64,000 bases of DNA. It comes from Styela clava (Eukaryota; Chordata; Ascidiacea; Stolidobranchia; Styelidae). Below, one piece after another: positions 22,301 to 34,100 of the stretch. The notes under the pieces are model-generated. The model was not told the DNA's origin. It worked only from the letters and a program-made list of their open reading frames with translations, and made no database searches. Position numbers and translations under genes: made by a program. The stretch is taken from the NCBI RefSeq assembly GCF_964204865.1, contig NC_135257.1, forward strand, positions 11,368,151 to 11,432,150. The letters run 5' to 3'. Each line of letters begins with the position of its first letter. Position 1 is the first letter of the stretch.

Positions 22301-25300
22301 CAACTTTCGAGTGTCCAGGGCGACCCCAACTCAATATATATATTTTTCATGAAACTTTAGAGCTTCTTTCACTGGACTTTTGAGTTTGGTCATGTGGTGG
22401 TATTAAGTAAAATGAGCTAAAACCAAACAGTGATATATGATATTATCATAATAAGCACCTACATTTGCTATAGCATAAGGGTTAAGAACCTTTCTCCGAC
22501 CTTTGACCCCCGGGAAATTCTTCCTACACTTTACTATTGCAAAGTTTTTGAGGCTTATTTTAAGAGTGGTTTCGCGAGTTGGCGCCTGTAAAATGGGGTA
22601 TGTGTTTCAAACCATCATTATGACTTATCGCATACAACAATCTGTTTTTTAAAAGAACCGTTAAAGAATTTAGTCGATTACAGTTATTTCTACACTAATT
22701 TTTTATTACTGCAATTAAATTAAAACTCCTTAAGAAGACAGAGTGATCATTGAATTATCTGATTTATATTTAAATTTCCGAAACACAACTGAAAACTAAC
22801 GAATAGAGTTCAAAAACGCGAAAAACAAGGTAATGTTTACGACCACGCCTCAAAATCTGTCTGAGCAAGAAAAGTGTCTGAGCGGATGCGAAGAGGCAGC
22901 ATTGTTACGTCACTTTTTGCTTCTTGCTGATTGGCCAATGTCATGAAGTAGACAAGAAAGTCGATGCTCGGGGAAAGGTCCATAGAGCGATGTCCATGGG
23001 CCTGTTTTACATAAGCCATGGTACAAATTGCTAAATTTAACATGGTTTGTCAAATCTTGGATGTTTTGTACATCCATCCTCTACCACATAGGTTCTCAAA
23101 GTGCTCCGTACGGAGCCCAAGGGCTCCGCGAGAGAAAACCAGGGGCTCCGCAAGCTATTCTATTACTTTTCAAAATACTGACTTGGCTAATTCAAAACTT
23201 TTCCTAGAAGCAATAACAGCTTTGATAAAATCTGACAACAATATAGCCTCGAAATATGGCAAAGTGGCGGAATTAAAATGACATTATTTATAAGCAGGAG
23301 CGCATCCAGGATTCCTAAGAGGGAGGAGGTTCACAATTGGAATCGGAAATTTTTGCGCAACATTCTTTGCGATTAAAAAAAAAACGGATAACGAGATTTC
23401 TGTTGCGTAAATAATTCAATTCATGACCGATGCGAGCATTTAAAGTGTCTTGTCGTAATAATTTAATTGTGCTCATTGTTACTCACGTTCGAGACTACTA
23501 TTAGGATTACTAAAATGAAAAAATACTATTGTAAAATACCAAACTGCGTGATAAACTGCCAACTATAAATAAATTGGAGTCGTATTTTTGCGATCTTGGG
23601 ATTTGTTAAATTTGATTTGTTCTTTCGCACTCGAGATTATTTTAAAGCAAGATATCGCCGTTTGAAAAATCACAAGGTCCTGGCAAAATTTATTTTGGTG
23701 CATGCGGCTCCGTCGGTAGTTTCAGAATGGAAAAATGATACATCGCGCGCATAATTAATTGACTGTGTTTCAATTTCGCAGTTACTACGATGAATAACCG
23801 AAGAAAACCCAACATAACACCAAATTTTGTGATTTACAATGTCTATAAAAGCGTTTTTATTCTGGCGTGGGTCTGCTGAAACAAAACTTATATTGTTATC
23901 TCCCATTTTAAATTTTAGTTCTAATATTTTAAAATGCCGTTTTTCAATCAAGAAATTTGAATTGCGGATTTACCTCTTTATTAACTATTATTTTTAGCAT
24001 TTCGTCACCGATGATTATAATATGGTAACATGTTTTTCCCATTGAACTCATAATTCCCTTTGAGAACGAAAAAGCATTTATCGTCGTCATTGTGGAACAG
24101 TACATGTATATGCCGAAGGGAATTTTTGATTTAGGGAGAATAAACACCGGCGTAAAGATGTTTGAGGTTTAAAAACACGCCATGCTGACGAAAACAATCG
24201 GCAGTTGTAACAAAATGCAATCGCGCACGTTATTAGAGGCCTTTTAAGTCTTCCAAAAATGCCAAGAGGAGAAAAGATTCGACCCCTAATTTACAGCCTT
24301 AATATATACAATTTATCTTTGAAATTTAGATTTATTTATGACTTGTATTAACCCTATTGAAAGGGTTTAGTATTTAAATTGAGTAAAGTACGTTTAACTT
24401 ACTCAGGAATATAAATCGGAAATTAACAATTTTAACGTTTATTTTGGGGCTCCGTGAATAATAGTCAACCTTTTCAAGGGCTCCGCGACACCAAAAGTTT
24501 GAGAACCCCTGCTCTACCATACCTCAGCGACCCCATGACCTGTTTGCAATCCTACCTACTTATCACTCCGACCCAATTTGGGGTCGCGAACCCTGGTTTG
24601 GGAACTCCTGATCTAGGTAATTGAGATCAACTTCATTTCATATATTGTTTTGAATGGATCCACCTAAAACTTTTATCTTGCATTAAAGCATCATTATTTT
24701 TAAAATTAAACAAGGAATTAGTATGTTTTAACAGCATTTAGTTCGGCACCAATACGGTCTATTTCAAGTTATTGCTGCAACTTCCTCGTAAATATTTAAT
24801 TTATTCCAAAAATTGTTTTCATTATACTTTTCTTATTTTTCAAAGACTCAATCAAAATTATCGATGAATATCAAGTCAAGTCTCTTAGGCGCTTAATGAG
24901 TCCTTTAAGTTTTTGAAAGGTGGCTCATGCTCACTGCAAGCAGTCTCCATAAAAATTTGTTACTTTTTTTATTATATATTCATTTACACTTGAAGGCATT
25001 TATTCATGTAAAAGAAAACTTGATAACTAAGCCAGAATACTTAATTTCAATGAAAATACCGGAAAAGTAAACCACTACACATCATTAATCCTATTCAAAA
25101 AAATTTATAATTGCATTAATAATAGCTAAAAGTCATACCATGCAAACTGTGAATTGATTGTTGACAAAGGAGGACAAGTCTCCATTTTTGTGTAACTGAA
25201 GACAGGCAATGAATGATTTTTCATCATCTTGATGCTGTTTTGATTGTTGTTGTTATTGTTGTTGTAATGTGGAATTATCCAATCCTGTGAAATAACAGCA

Positions 25301-26850
25301 TTTAATACAGAACATAAAATTCATTAAAGATAAACAAATTCGGTTATGATTCATATCTATTGAAATCATTAAAATAGTAACTAAGGGATTCTAAATTGCA
25401 TAACAGAGGTACATACATACACAATTAAAAATGCATGTTTTTACTCAGAGAAATTGCAGAATTACATTGAAAAACCTAGCATTGTTAGAAGAGCAGTTCA
25501 TAACAATATAATTATAATTGAACTCTTGAGTGTATAAAATTTACATGCATTGCACAATTACTTAGGGTTATATGAAATGTCTGTAATATCAATATAAACT
25601 TGGACTCAATTTTTATTTTCAAATATTTTCAGTCTCTAAACAAAGACACTTCACTATACAGTACTTGTAATATGTGATACGGGTGCATATGCAAATATCC
25701 AAGTGTCGAAATATAATTACAATTGCAAGTGTATTGTTACAAATGCAAATTGAAATTACTTGAATGCAAATGTATACTACATGAATCATGTTCAGCAGGA
25801 AAACATTTCTTATATCAAATCCCACCTATAAACACTGACAGAGAGGCTGCCAATATACTTCTTGCAAAAATGACTTTTTGTCCAAACTTTCCTATCAATG
25901 GAACTGAATGCAATACAAGTTTCACTATAATACAGATGTACATAAACTAAACTATTCATATCTGTATAAATAGGTGATTGAAAATTTTCTAAAGTGCCAA
26001 TGCAAAAATGTGAGATTTGAGAAAATCACCCTCACCATTTTTTAAATCAACAAATTAGTAAATATTCAGTTAGGGTTCAGGTCAGGAATGATTTCAGAAT
26101 TTAAATTTCCACCACAATCTGCATTCCTAGCCCTCACCTAACCCTAACTGAATAAGGGTCTCATGTAGTTTCGTACCTAACGTACTTCTAGTGGGCGTAG
26201 CATAATTTTTTCATGTGTCAATCCTAACCCCCACCCAACTACACCATCCAAAAATTATGTCTCTACGACGTCACAGTGATGTAATAGAGCCTTTCAAACT
26301 ATATGAACTGTCATCCAAGACGAGCACCCAAAATCGAACAGCTATTTCACTCGTTTTCTCGTTACGATGATCCCAATATGAGAGAGAATGTTGACGTTAG
26401 TTATTTATCGTCGGCGGCGATGCCATTTCGGGTGATCGTACGTATATTTTGCAAGGTCTATGACGTGATTGTGATGTCGTAGTGACATAATTTTTGGACA
26501 GTGTAGTCAGATAAGTGTTAGGATTGACATATAAAAAAATTGTTATGCTACTCCCACTAGAAGTACGTTAGGTACAAGAATAATTACTATTTCTTTCATT
26601 TTGAGCAGTGGCCTTGGTGTTTTTTGACGGATGCTCTGTACAAAAGATCCAAATTTTCATGGCATAAGCTTCAAAAAATTTAAAATATTTCACCTTAAGT
26701 CATGAATGAAGAGATGTAACAACATACATCACATATATCTGTATATTGAATAAACTTGATAGTTCTATTGACTATCCATGCCCTATTTACCTGAAAAGTC
26801 AAACGGCGAAGATCTTGGAACTTCTGTCGTCCTGTTCGTTGCTGCCTCAT
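16380..26850 (-). CDS. Unrecognised spliced gene, 9 exons, 513 aa
   Basis: I do not recognise this protein. Exons on the - strand: 26850-26791, 25284-25139, 21198-21092, 20691-20593, 20114-20006, 19651-19522, 18170-17737, 17143-17055 and 16747-16380. All introns have GT-AG borders, all phases fit, and the total of 1542 nt is 514 codons including the stop, which is hard to obtain by chance. Exon 1 encodes MRQQRTGRQKFQDLRRLTFQ; exon 2 an Asn run; exons 3-4 the motifs RPKTAGNRLL and RPSSAVSY in a Ser/Arg-rich context; exon 6 a short charged helix (FIANLYKEYEKKLS); exon 7 acidic and Ser-rich stretches; exon 8 a basic cluster (KSRPKSRHKKRK) that could be a nuclear signal. No membrane segment or catalytic motif is visible and most of it looks disordered. 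It is divergent from CFAP99, so a ciliary role is possible but only by neighbourhood. Exon 1 as the true start is inferred. Confidence 0.7.
22263..24610. mobile_element. Non-autonomous hAT element (outer)
   Basis: A 2348-bp element with ends CAGGGGTTCCCAAGC and (reverse strand) CAGGAGTTCCCAAACC, flanked by the perfect 8-bp duplication ATCTAGGT at 22255-22262 and 24611-24618. Both ends continue into a CGACCCC/GGGGTCG-type motif. No transposase frame is visible. It lies in intron 2 of the unrecognised - strand gene and contains a second element (23087-24511). Termini and TA-centred duplication suit the Buster branch of hAT. Confidence 0.92.
23087..24511. mobile_element. Nested hAT element (inner)
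   Basis: A 1425-bp element inside the outer one, with ends CATAGGTTCTCAAAGTGCTCC and, on the other strand, CAGGGGTTCTCAAAC, followed by GGGCTCCGCG motifs at both ends. The 8-bp duplication CTCTACCA flanks it exactly (23079-23086 and 24512-24519). No convincing coding capacity is left, so it is non-autonomous. Its insertion is younger than the outer element. Confidence 0.9.
26066..26156. repeat. Short foldback repeat with TTAGGG-like arms
   Basis: ATTCAGTTAGGGTTCAGGT on the left is answered by ACCTAACCCTAACTGAAT on the right, so the segment folds into a hairpin with arms of about 20 bp. It lies just upstream of a larger foldback element and in intron 1 of the - strand gene. Origin unknown; too short and single to be telomeric. 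Confidence 0.5.
26173..26576. mobile_element. Foldback MITE with about 110-bp inverted arms
   Basis: The left arm begins GTACCTAACGTACTTCTAGT and the right arm ends with its reverse complement; similarity continues inward for about 110 bp, through CAATCCTAAC and CCAAAAATTATGTC, to a GACGTCAC/GTGACGTC-like region. The 404-bp element has no ORF. Superfamily is unclear because no clean target duplication is visible. It lies in intron 1 of the unrecognised - strand gene. Confidence 0.75.
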
Positions 26851-26955
26851 CTCAAGAAAAAATCACTACCACGTCTATTCTTATGCTCCCAGATCCAAAA
26901 TCCCTATCGCACGTCGGTGGACATAAACCCTGTTAAAACTAACAACTGCGAAGTA

Positions 26956-27023
26956 ATTACATTTTTATAAAGATGATACCACATTACGCATTACATTTTT
27001 ATAAAGATGATACCACATTACGC
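26956..27023. repeat. 34-bp tandem duplication
   Basis: Two adjacent, apparently identical 34-bp units beginning ATTACATTTTTATAAAGATG and ending ACCACATTACGC, followed by a further ATTAC. It lies about 100 bp upstream of the inferred start of the - strand gene, so it could affect its promoter region. Confidence 0.85.
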
Positions 27024-27424
27024 ATTACTGTATAGTGTATATGGTTAAATATTGTACATAACAGAATTGAGAAATAACAATTGTTTGCCAATTTCTAACA
27101 TTATTATTACTGATATATAGGCTACGGCGCTTATATAGTCTTTAGACGACAGACAGACGGAGTGCAAAGCAGACGACTACCCGCTGAAATTGAAAAACAG
27201 AATGTTTACAATTTTACGCGCGGTCGCCCATGATTTGGAAATAGGCGATGATCTCGAAAAGTAATAACATTTCGGAGTATTGACTACAAATGAATAAAAT
27301 GATCTAAAAAAAAAGATTAAAAGTTGCTTTTATATATTGTGTTATGGTATCGTATCTAATTTACAAGATTTGACAAAATAAAATGAATTGATTGCCACCA
27401 AGTGGTTGATATTGTTTGACAATT

Positions 27425-27438
27425 GTTACCATGGTGAT
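27425..27438 (+). promoter_or_regulatory. Imperfect RFX X-box
   Basis: GTTACCATGGTGAT matches the X-box form GTHNYYATRRNAAC at 12 of 14 positions: the left half-site and AT spacer are perfect, the right half-site has two changes. X-boxes bind RFX factors and mark promoters of ciliary genes. The site is about 750 bp upstream of CFAP99 and about 575 bp upstream of the divergent gene. Chance occurrence is possible. Confidence 0.3.
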
Positions 27439-28185
27439 CAATACCTTCTGCTTATTTAGCAGAGGAAGTTCCTGTGTTATTCCATTATGTATATAAATTA
27501 TACATTTCCGTACTTGTTTATAAGTGTATAGATGTTTATTGACAATATAGCCGATAGAATATCGCATCCTGAAATCTATTGAGTAGAAGTAGTTGGTATT
27601 GCTGTATTCATCTCAATAATATACCTGGAATTCCAGAGATTGGGTTCCATTTCAGCGTTTACAGGTTTAGTGTTTTTTATATATAACCCTGCTCAAACTC
27701 ATGTAAATCCGGATTAAAATATAGTCCATTTCACAAATATAAAAACATTAATTTGTTTAGAATAGCTCAATATCAGAATACAGGAATATGTCCACTATAA
27801 AAAGTATTTTATGTTTTGGTTATTTTTTGCATAAAGAATCGATTGTTTGATTAGTTTGTTCTTTGTTGTTGTTGAATTATTATAGTAAGCCTTGATCAGG
27901 ATAGCTTTATCCTTATAGTAAAAGTGTCTATTCAGCTGTTTCATTGTGAGAAAACAAAGCTTTACATAGTGTAGAAATATTTGTAGGAGTGTAATTCCAA
28001 AATTAAGCAATACAGTTCCATCCATTAATTTTGTACATGTAAAACTTACATATATGAAACAGCTGAGAATTCATAACTGCTATTTGTTGCTGTGTATGTT
28101 CAATCAGACAATGTATTATTTTGAAGATTTCTAATTCTAGAAACTGGTAATCTTATAATATTTATGAAAATTTTATCAATCAAAG

Positions 28186-31100
28186 ATGTTGTCTTACAAA
28201 GAACTACTAAGAATATGTATTGAAGCACTTAACATATTTAGTCCCGATGATCAGAGTGTGGAAGAATTCATCAAAGACTTTCTCAAACGCAGGCCGGTAA
28301 GATAATTCAAGATTTAAGTATGGTATTGATTTAACAATGCTTATATACTTAGTTTTATCTTATCATTCATCCATATCAATGCTTATATTCGAGCATTTTT
28401 ATACCTCTGGTTTCAAGATGGTTGGACAAAATAGTGTCACAAACTGAATAATCTGGGCAGAACATCAGAGTTTTTTATCCTAGTATTCCCAGCTTCATTA
28501 TTATTGTCTATCCTTTTATATTCGGGAAATTATCGCTCATTGTTATAAATGGTTTTCTTCTTTCCAGGGACTGAATGATGATGACCATACTTTCATTGTT
28601 GAAGTACTTTCTGGATGTTTTGAATTCCGCAAAGTAATTAAGGTTGTTGTTGATGGCTTCCATGTTCTTGATGGTAAGAAAATCATATAAATCTTATCTA
28701 TCAAAAACTTTTTCTGAATAATTCTATTGATTCATGATTGGATGATAACATCTTTCCTTTTGTACACTGTGTTTTCTAATATTTTCTAACTTTGATCTAT
28801 GATATCACTAGGTTTCACTTATTTTATAATATATTAGATTGAAAATAAATACTTTCTGTTTTATATCGCATGATAATTCGAAGATTATGTTTTTCAACAC
28901 CGATTATGTCACTTGAATATATATATTTTTTTTTCTAATTCTGATTGAATTATTTCCAGGGAGAAATAGTTTGGCTTCAGATACAAATTTATTCAATGTT
29001 CTCTGTTATCTGATTTTATTTCGGTTGGATGAACTTGGAATGTCACATATGAAGAAATTTATACAGTCACAAGATGTCAACAAAATGTATAAGTAAGTAG
29101 TTTTCATAAGTATACTTTGATAAAAATTGAAATACCGGTATAATTTTATTTTACAATTGCAACAGCCAGGGAAAAATATTGTTAGTAGAATTTATTTATT
29201 TATTATAATTATCAAGCCCTGAATTCAATTGAAGACTATCAACTAGACCAGGGGTCCTCAAACTCGGGGTCCCGATTTCTTGTTGGTTCGCGAAAGGGCT
29301 AAATGGAGGTTGCGGTAACATCTTTTTTGGCACTAACTTATGTTAAAACAAAATATTGATAAATTTGTAAGATTTCGAACCAGTACTGAGACCAACCATA
29401 AATGAAATACAGCCAAGATTCGACCTTTTGTGTGAGAATATGCAAGCACATCAGTCTTATTAAAAGTTGGGTCAAGTTTATTATTTTACCCAATATCTTC
29501 GGAAATATTATATTTTACTTTATTTTCATTTTTGTCCCCGGGGGTCACGAAAAAATTTGAAGAACACTGAACTAGACACTGTGCCCACTATTCACCATAC
29601 TTTTGAGGGATTTTGCTTCATAAGATATTGCTTCAATGAGAAAAACTTTTACAGATAGATATTTAAGTTTAATTTGCGTAGAACACTGTACATACATCGG
29701 CTATATTGTAAAATATTTTATTTCATGTTTCTTTTTTAATATTCATTTGTTCATATGCAGTTTTATATATTTTCTTTTTCATTTTCCAGATTTCTGAGAT
29801 TTTTTCTCTCTGAGGCAAATTTAGACACTTGGATATACAGTGAATGGTGTAAGGAATATGATAGTCAATATGTTCAAGAAAAAATTATGCTGCCACTGAT
29901 AAGGTATGTTTTTTATGCTTCAATATATATTTCGATCTTCAATTATGTGAAATATGGCTTTTCATAGTGCCAATTATAAATTTGTAAGATTTGACATAGT
30001 TAGGGATTTGCATAATGAGAAAGCTAAGATATACGGTATCCGTTATAGGCTCATGCTGAAAAAAATCTTAATGGCTTTATTGAATTTTAGTTGATACTCA
30101 TAGTTTTACCCATAAAATAAATTCTGAATTATGTGAACCAAGATGGCGGACACCAGAATGTAGTATGTGTACCAGGTTAGGGTTTGGCCATAATTTCAGG
30201 TACAAATACTACGAGAGTCACTTGGCTAGTCCCCGAATTCGTAATGGAACTAAAATAAGGAAAATTAGAATAAAATTATGGCCTAACCCTAACCTGGTAC
30301 ACATACTACGTTCCAGTGTTCAAGCTATTTAAAATTTATCATTTAAAATTCACTTTTTCACTCTCTATAAGGTGGAAGCCTCAGTTGGATGAACATGTCG
30401 AATATCTCAGAGCTGTTGTTGAAAACAGAATTCCACTGAAAAAAACAGATGTTCCATTGACTAATCCTCAACCATTTAATATCACAAAGCCGAAACCTCG
30501 AGGTGTACCCATGCCAGATAAAATTCCAAAATTGACTAGACACAAACCAGTACCAGAGCATCTTTACAGGTATTATTAGAGTGATATTTTTGTAATCCAT
30601 TTTACATACGATTTTTCTTGATAACAAATTCGGTTCGGGTAATTTGTATTGAGAGTGTCGCCAAAAGCTTCTATTTGGTTATCTTCTCCGTCAGTTGATT
30701 GATTTACTACTTCGGTATATATTGTACTCCGACTGTCTTAAATAGTATTGTCCATAAGATAACAGCTGGATTAGCCAGAACAGCTAACCTTTCTCCTGTC
30801 GTTCACCACTCCTCTCTCTCTAACTTCTTTGTTCCTATAAGTCTATTTATATGGAATTGGGGGTTTCTCAATTTAGAGGATAATTTGTCTATCTTTATTT
30901 ATTACTTTTCCGAGAAGAAGGTTTTTCTTGACCAATCAAATTCAAGTTTGTCTCGTTTTTGATAGGAGGAATTTTGGGTGCGGATAATTTCTTGGCATGG
31001 TTATTTAGGTCAATTATCTTGTAAAGTTATGAAATGACCTAGTTTTATGTCTAAAAATAGCAATGATTTGTGAGTATGAATCATTTTATGCTCCTTGAAA

Positions 31101-34100
31101 TTTACAGGTGCTAAGTCGAAAGTCAAGGTTTTAAGATTAATTGTGGTAATATTCGATGATTTAAAGTGACAAATTGCAAATTTGTTACAAGAGAATACAG
31201 GCCCCACTCATTTAGAGGATAAAGTGTATTTTTTATTCGGATATTGTTTCCTGCTCTGAATAAAACTCTGAACATGCTGTCAATGATAGGGTATTACTAA
31301 ATACCAAAAGATTACCAAGTTGTTTTATCAATATACTAAACTTGGAATTACAGTAAACATATTATAGCTAAACCTATAGGAAAGCCTTCTCACTAATAAT
31401 GAACCTTCCACCGAAGTATAATAAATCACAAGGATATTTTTCCAATCTGTTAATTGAGAATCTATTTTCAAATGTGATTCAATTTACCATAATTTAGCAC
31501 AGCTTATTAGATGCAAAATGGACCCATTATTTTATATTATTATGTTGTTGTTGGAATTCTTTTTCTCGCTTACGTATGTTGTAATTGAAAAAAAACGCTA
31601 CTGCTTTCTTGGTTGAAGATTGTTGTTGTCATTAGAAGACTATTACCGGTACTATTATTATTTTCCAAAAATTTTAATCACCAGTAAGGTTTACTCAACC
31701 AGTAAACATTGTATGAATATTTATGACACTTTTGAATTTTTTGTAATAAAGTTATTTTCATATATCTAATATAAATTATAACCTAATATACTAATACATA
31801 AAGATTAAATTTTTTTATAATATTTGAGATCAAATTTTTCAACTTCCATTCCTTATTTTAAAAAAAGTACAAAAAAGGATGTACCGTAGATACGGTCAGA
31901 ACTGGGGAACTGATTCAAAATCACAGTAGGTTCGCCTCCGGAGACACAATATATTCAAACTGTGACTCCAGCTCCGGAACTTCATTTTTTTAAATCGGAG
32001 CTGGTCTCCAGCTGCATACCCACGAAGGCTTTCAGCCCAGCCCTGAATACAACATGGAGTCATATGTATAATTGTGCATTTCAAATTGCAGGCAACCAAA
32101 AGAAATAGAAAATCTTGCAAGAATCCGAGAAGAAAATCGACAAAAAGCTGAAGAGTTTTTATTGGAAACAGAATCAGATCAATTCAAGTGTGCTAATGCA
32201 GAAAAGTCTACAAGAGCTAATGTAAATATTTCCATACAATTTCCATGACAATTTCTAAAAATTTTCAAATAGATCTAGGACCTTGATTATATTAAAGCAT
32301 GGAGGAATTTGAGGATATATTGATGGAAAATATTTGCTAACTAAAAAAGTTTTTGCCTTCACAATAAACAAGCCTGAATACAAGCCGTCACCGGAATGTG
32401 TAGAGTGAGAGGTTGATAAAAAACCAAGCTTTTTAAACTGTGATACCAATATAAGGATTTGGACCAGTTGCATGCCAATCAATCTCACATTATATGAGTT
32501 TACAAACACTGTATCCTTCAATTATTCCAGATGGTTATGAACAGGATAAGAGAAGAAGAAGAAGCAAAATTAAATTTCAATAAACGACATTCACAACCTA
32601 TTCCAAAGAGCATGGTGGGTAGCATAATATTATTACTCTCATCTTATTCTGCTCGTATATGTATGTTGCGTATTTTCAGTATTGGTGGAAAAATAAATTA
32701 CTGATTACTGATGGCCAAATTATTGTCACTTGTTCTGAAATTTTATATCTATATTTTTAGACGCAGAATCGACCAATCAAAATGAATGCTGCAGCAATTT
32801 TAAGAGAAGGAGCTTTGTTTAGAAAAAAAGAAGGCGAAGAGTTAGTCAAGTATGTCTAATACTTTAGATTTTCTTTTAAAAATAGAATAAAACTACAGTA
32901 AATGTTCAAATCACCAGTGGTTTCTATGTTTGTGGTGCATGATAGCAAAACTGTATAGGGTTTTGAGACAACAGGGCGAATGTTAAAATTTAATAAAAAA
33001 AATTTATTTTATATTATTACAAAGAAGTAGACGCTCCTTAAACTGGTATCTGGCAATAGTTTGAAGCAATATTCAACAAAGTATTTCAATGTAAAGTTTG
33101 AAGTGAAATAAGAAAATATATATATGTTTTTTCATTTTCTTAAAACCGTATTTTCAAGTTCCCTCCTTTTGGTTTGAAGCCTTCTTTAGATAAATGATGT
33201 AACAGTAGGTAAATATTCAATTTTCGCCATTTCAATTTTTCCGAAAACAAGTTTAAAACAGGTAGGTTTTTAAAATGAATATATCATTTTCAACAACTGA
33301 TTAAAGTGAACGTGTATTAAACAAGTGTGTTAAACCAGACATAAGTGTTGGATTTTCTATTCAACAGACTAGAAAAGCTTCTTGATGGTGCAAAAGATGC
33401 TTCAGAATTTGAATCTTGGCAACAGAAAAAATTAGAAAAAGACAGAAAACAAAAGGAAACGGATCTGGAACGTAAAAGAATGCAAGGAAAATTAAGCAGA
33501 GAAGAAGCAATCATTGCAAGGCAACGAAAGGCCAAAGAAAATCAAGAAAAGGTAATGGTTCTTTGTACAATAGAACAAATACTACTACAAAGCTACTTGA
33601 ATATGTATGTATCTGTTATTTCGGTATCGGTTTGAAAAAATATCTCTCCACAATCACCCGGGAATATAGTGTACAATACAGATGCCTTAAGATGAAGTGA
33701 TTTGGGCTTGCTTACCTTATTGTGTTAGAGCATCACAGCCACAGGTACTTTGCTGATGGTTCTGAAAAAAAAACCTAAGTTAAATTTTCAGCTCTATGCA
33801 GTACCATATGGAATTGAGGTCATGAGTTTAATTTATGGGTATGATGTACTATTTAATTTTTTGGTAACTGAATGTATGTTAAAGTAATTTGTCAGAATCA
33901 AATCTTGTTATTTTCCATTCTTTTCTTCAATTTATTAAATTTTTATACTGTTTCCAGGTGACAGAAATGAAGATGGAGACTGCAGAAATGATGCAAGAGT
34001 TTCTAACTTTAAGGATGGAAGAAGAAGATCAAATGAGAAGCTTAGTTGAAGAAATCATGGCTGGACATGAAAATACTAAAATTGTGAAAGAAAGATTGAA

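Larger units (their letters stand above)
26851..28185. other. Divergent intergenic region
   Basis: About 1.3 kb separates the inferred start of the unrecognised - strand gene from the CFAP99 start on the + strand. It holds the 34-bp tandem duplication, an imperfect RFX X-box at 27425-27438, and otherwise AT-rich DNA. It is the likely promoter region for both genes. Confidence 0.4.

Noticed and set aside
23018-23281. 87-aa + strand ORF in intron 2 of the unknown gene
   Set aside because: It crosses the boundary between the outer and inner hAT elements, so it is a chance frame.
25200-25275. GTT microsatellite as a simple repeat only
   Set aside because: It is the reverse strand of the Asn-coding run in exon 2 of the unknown gene, with splice borders on both sides.
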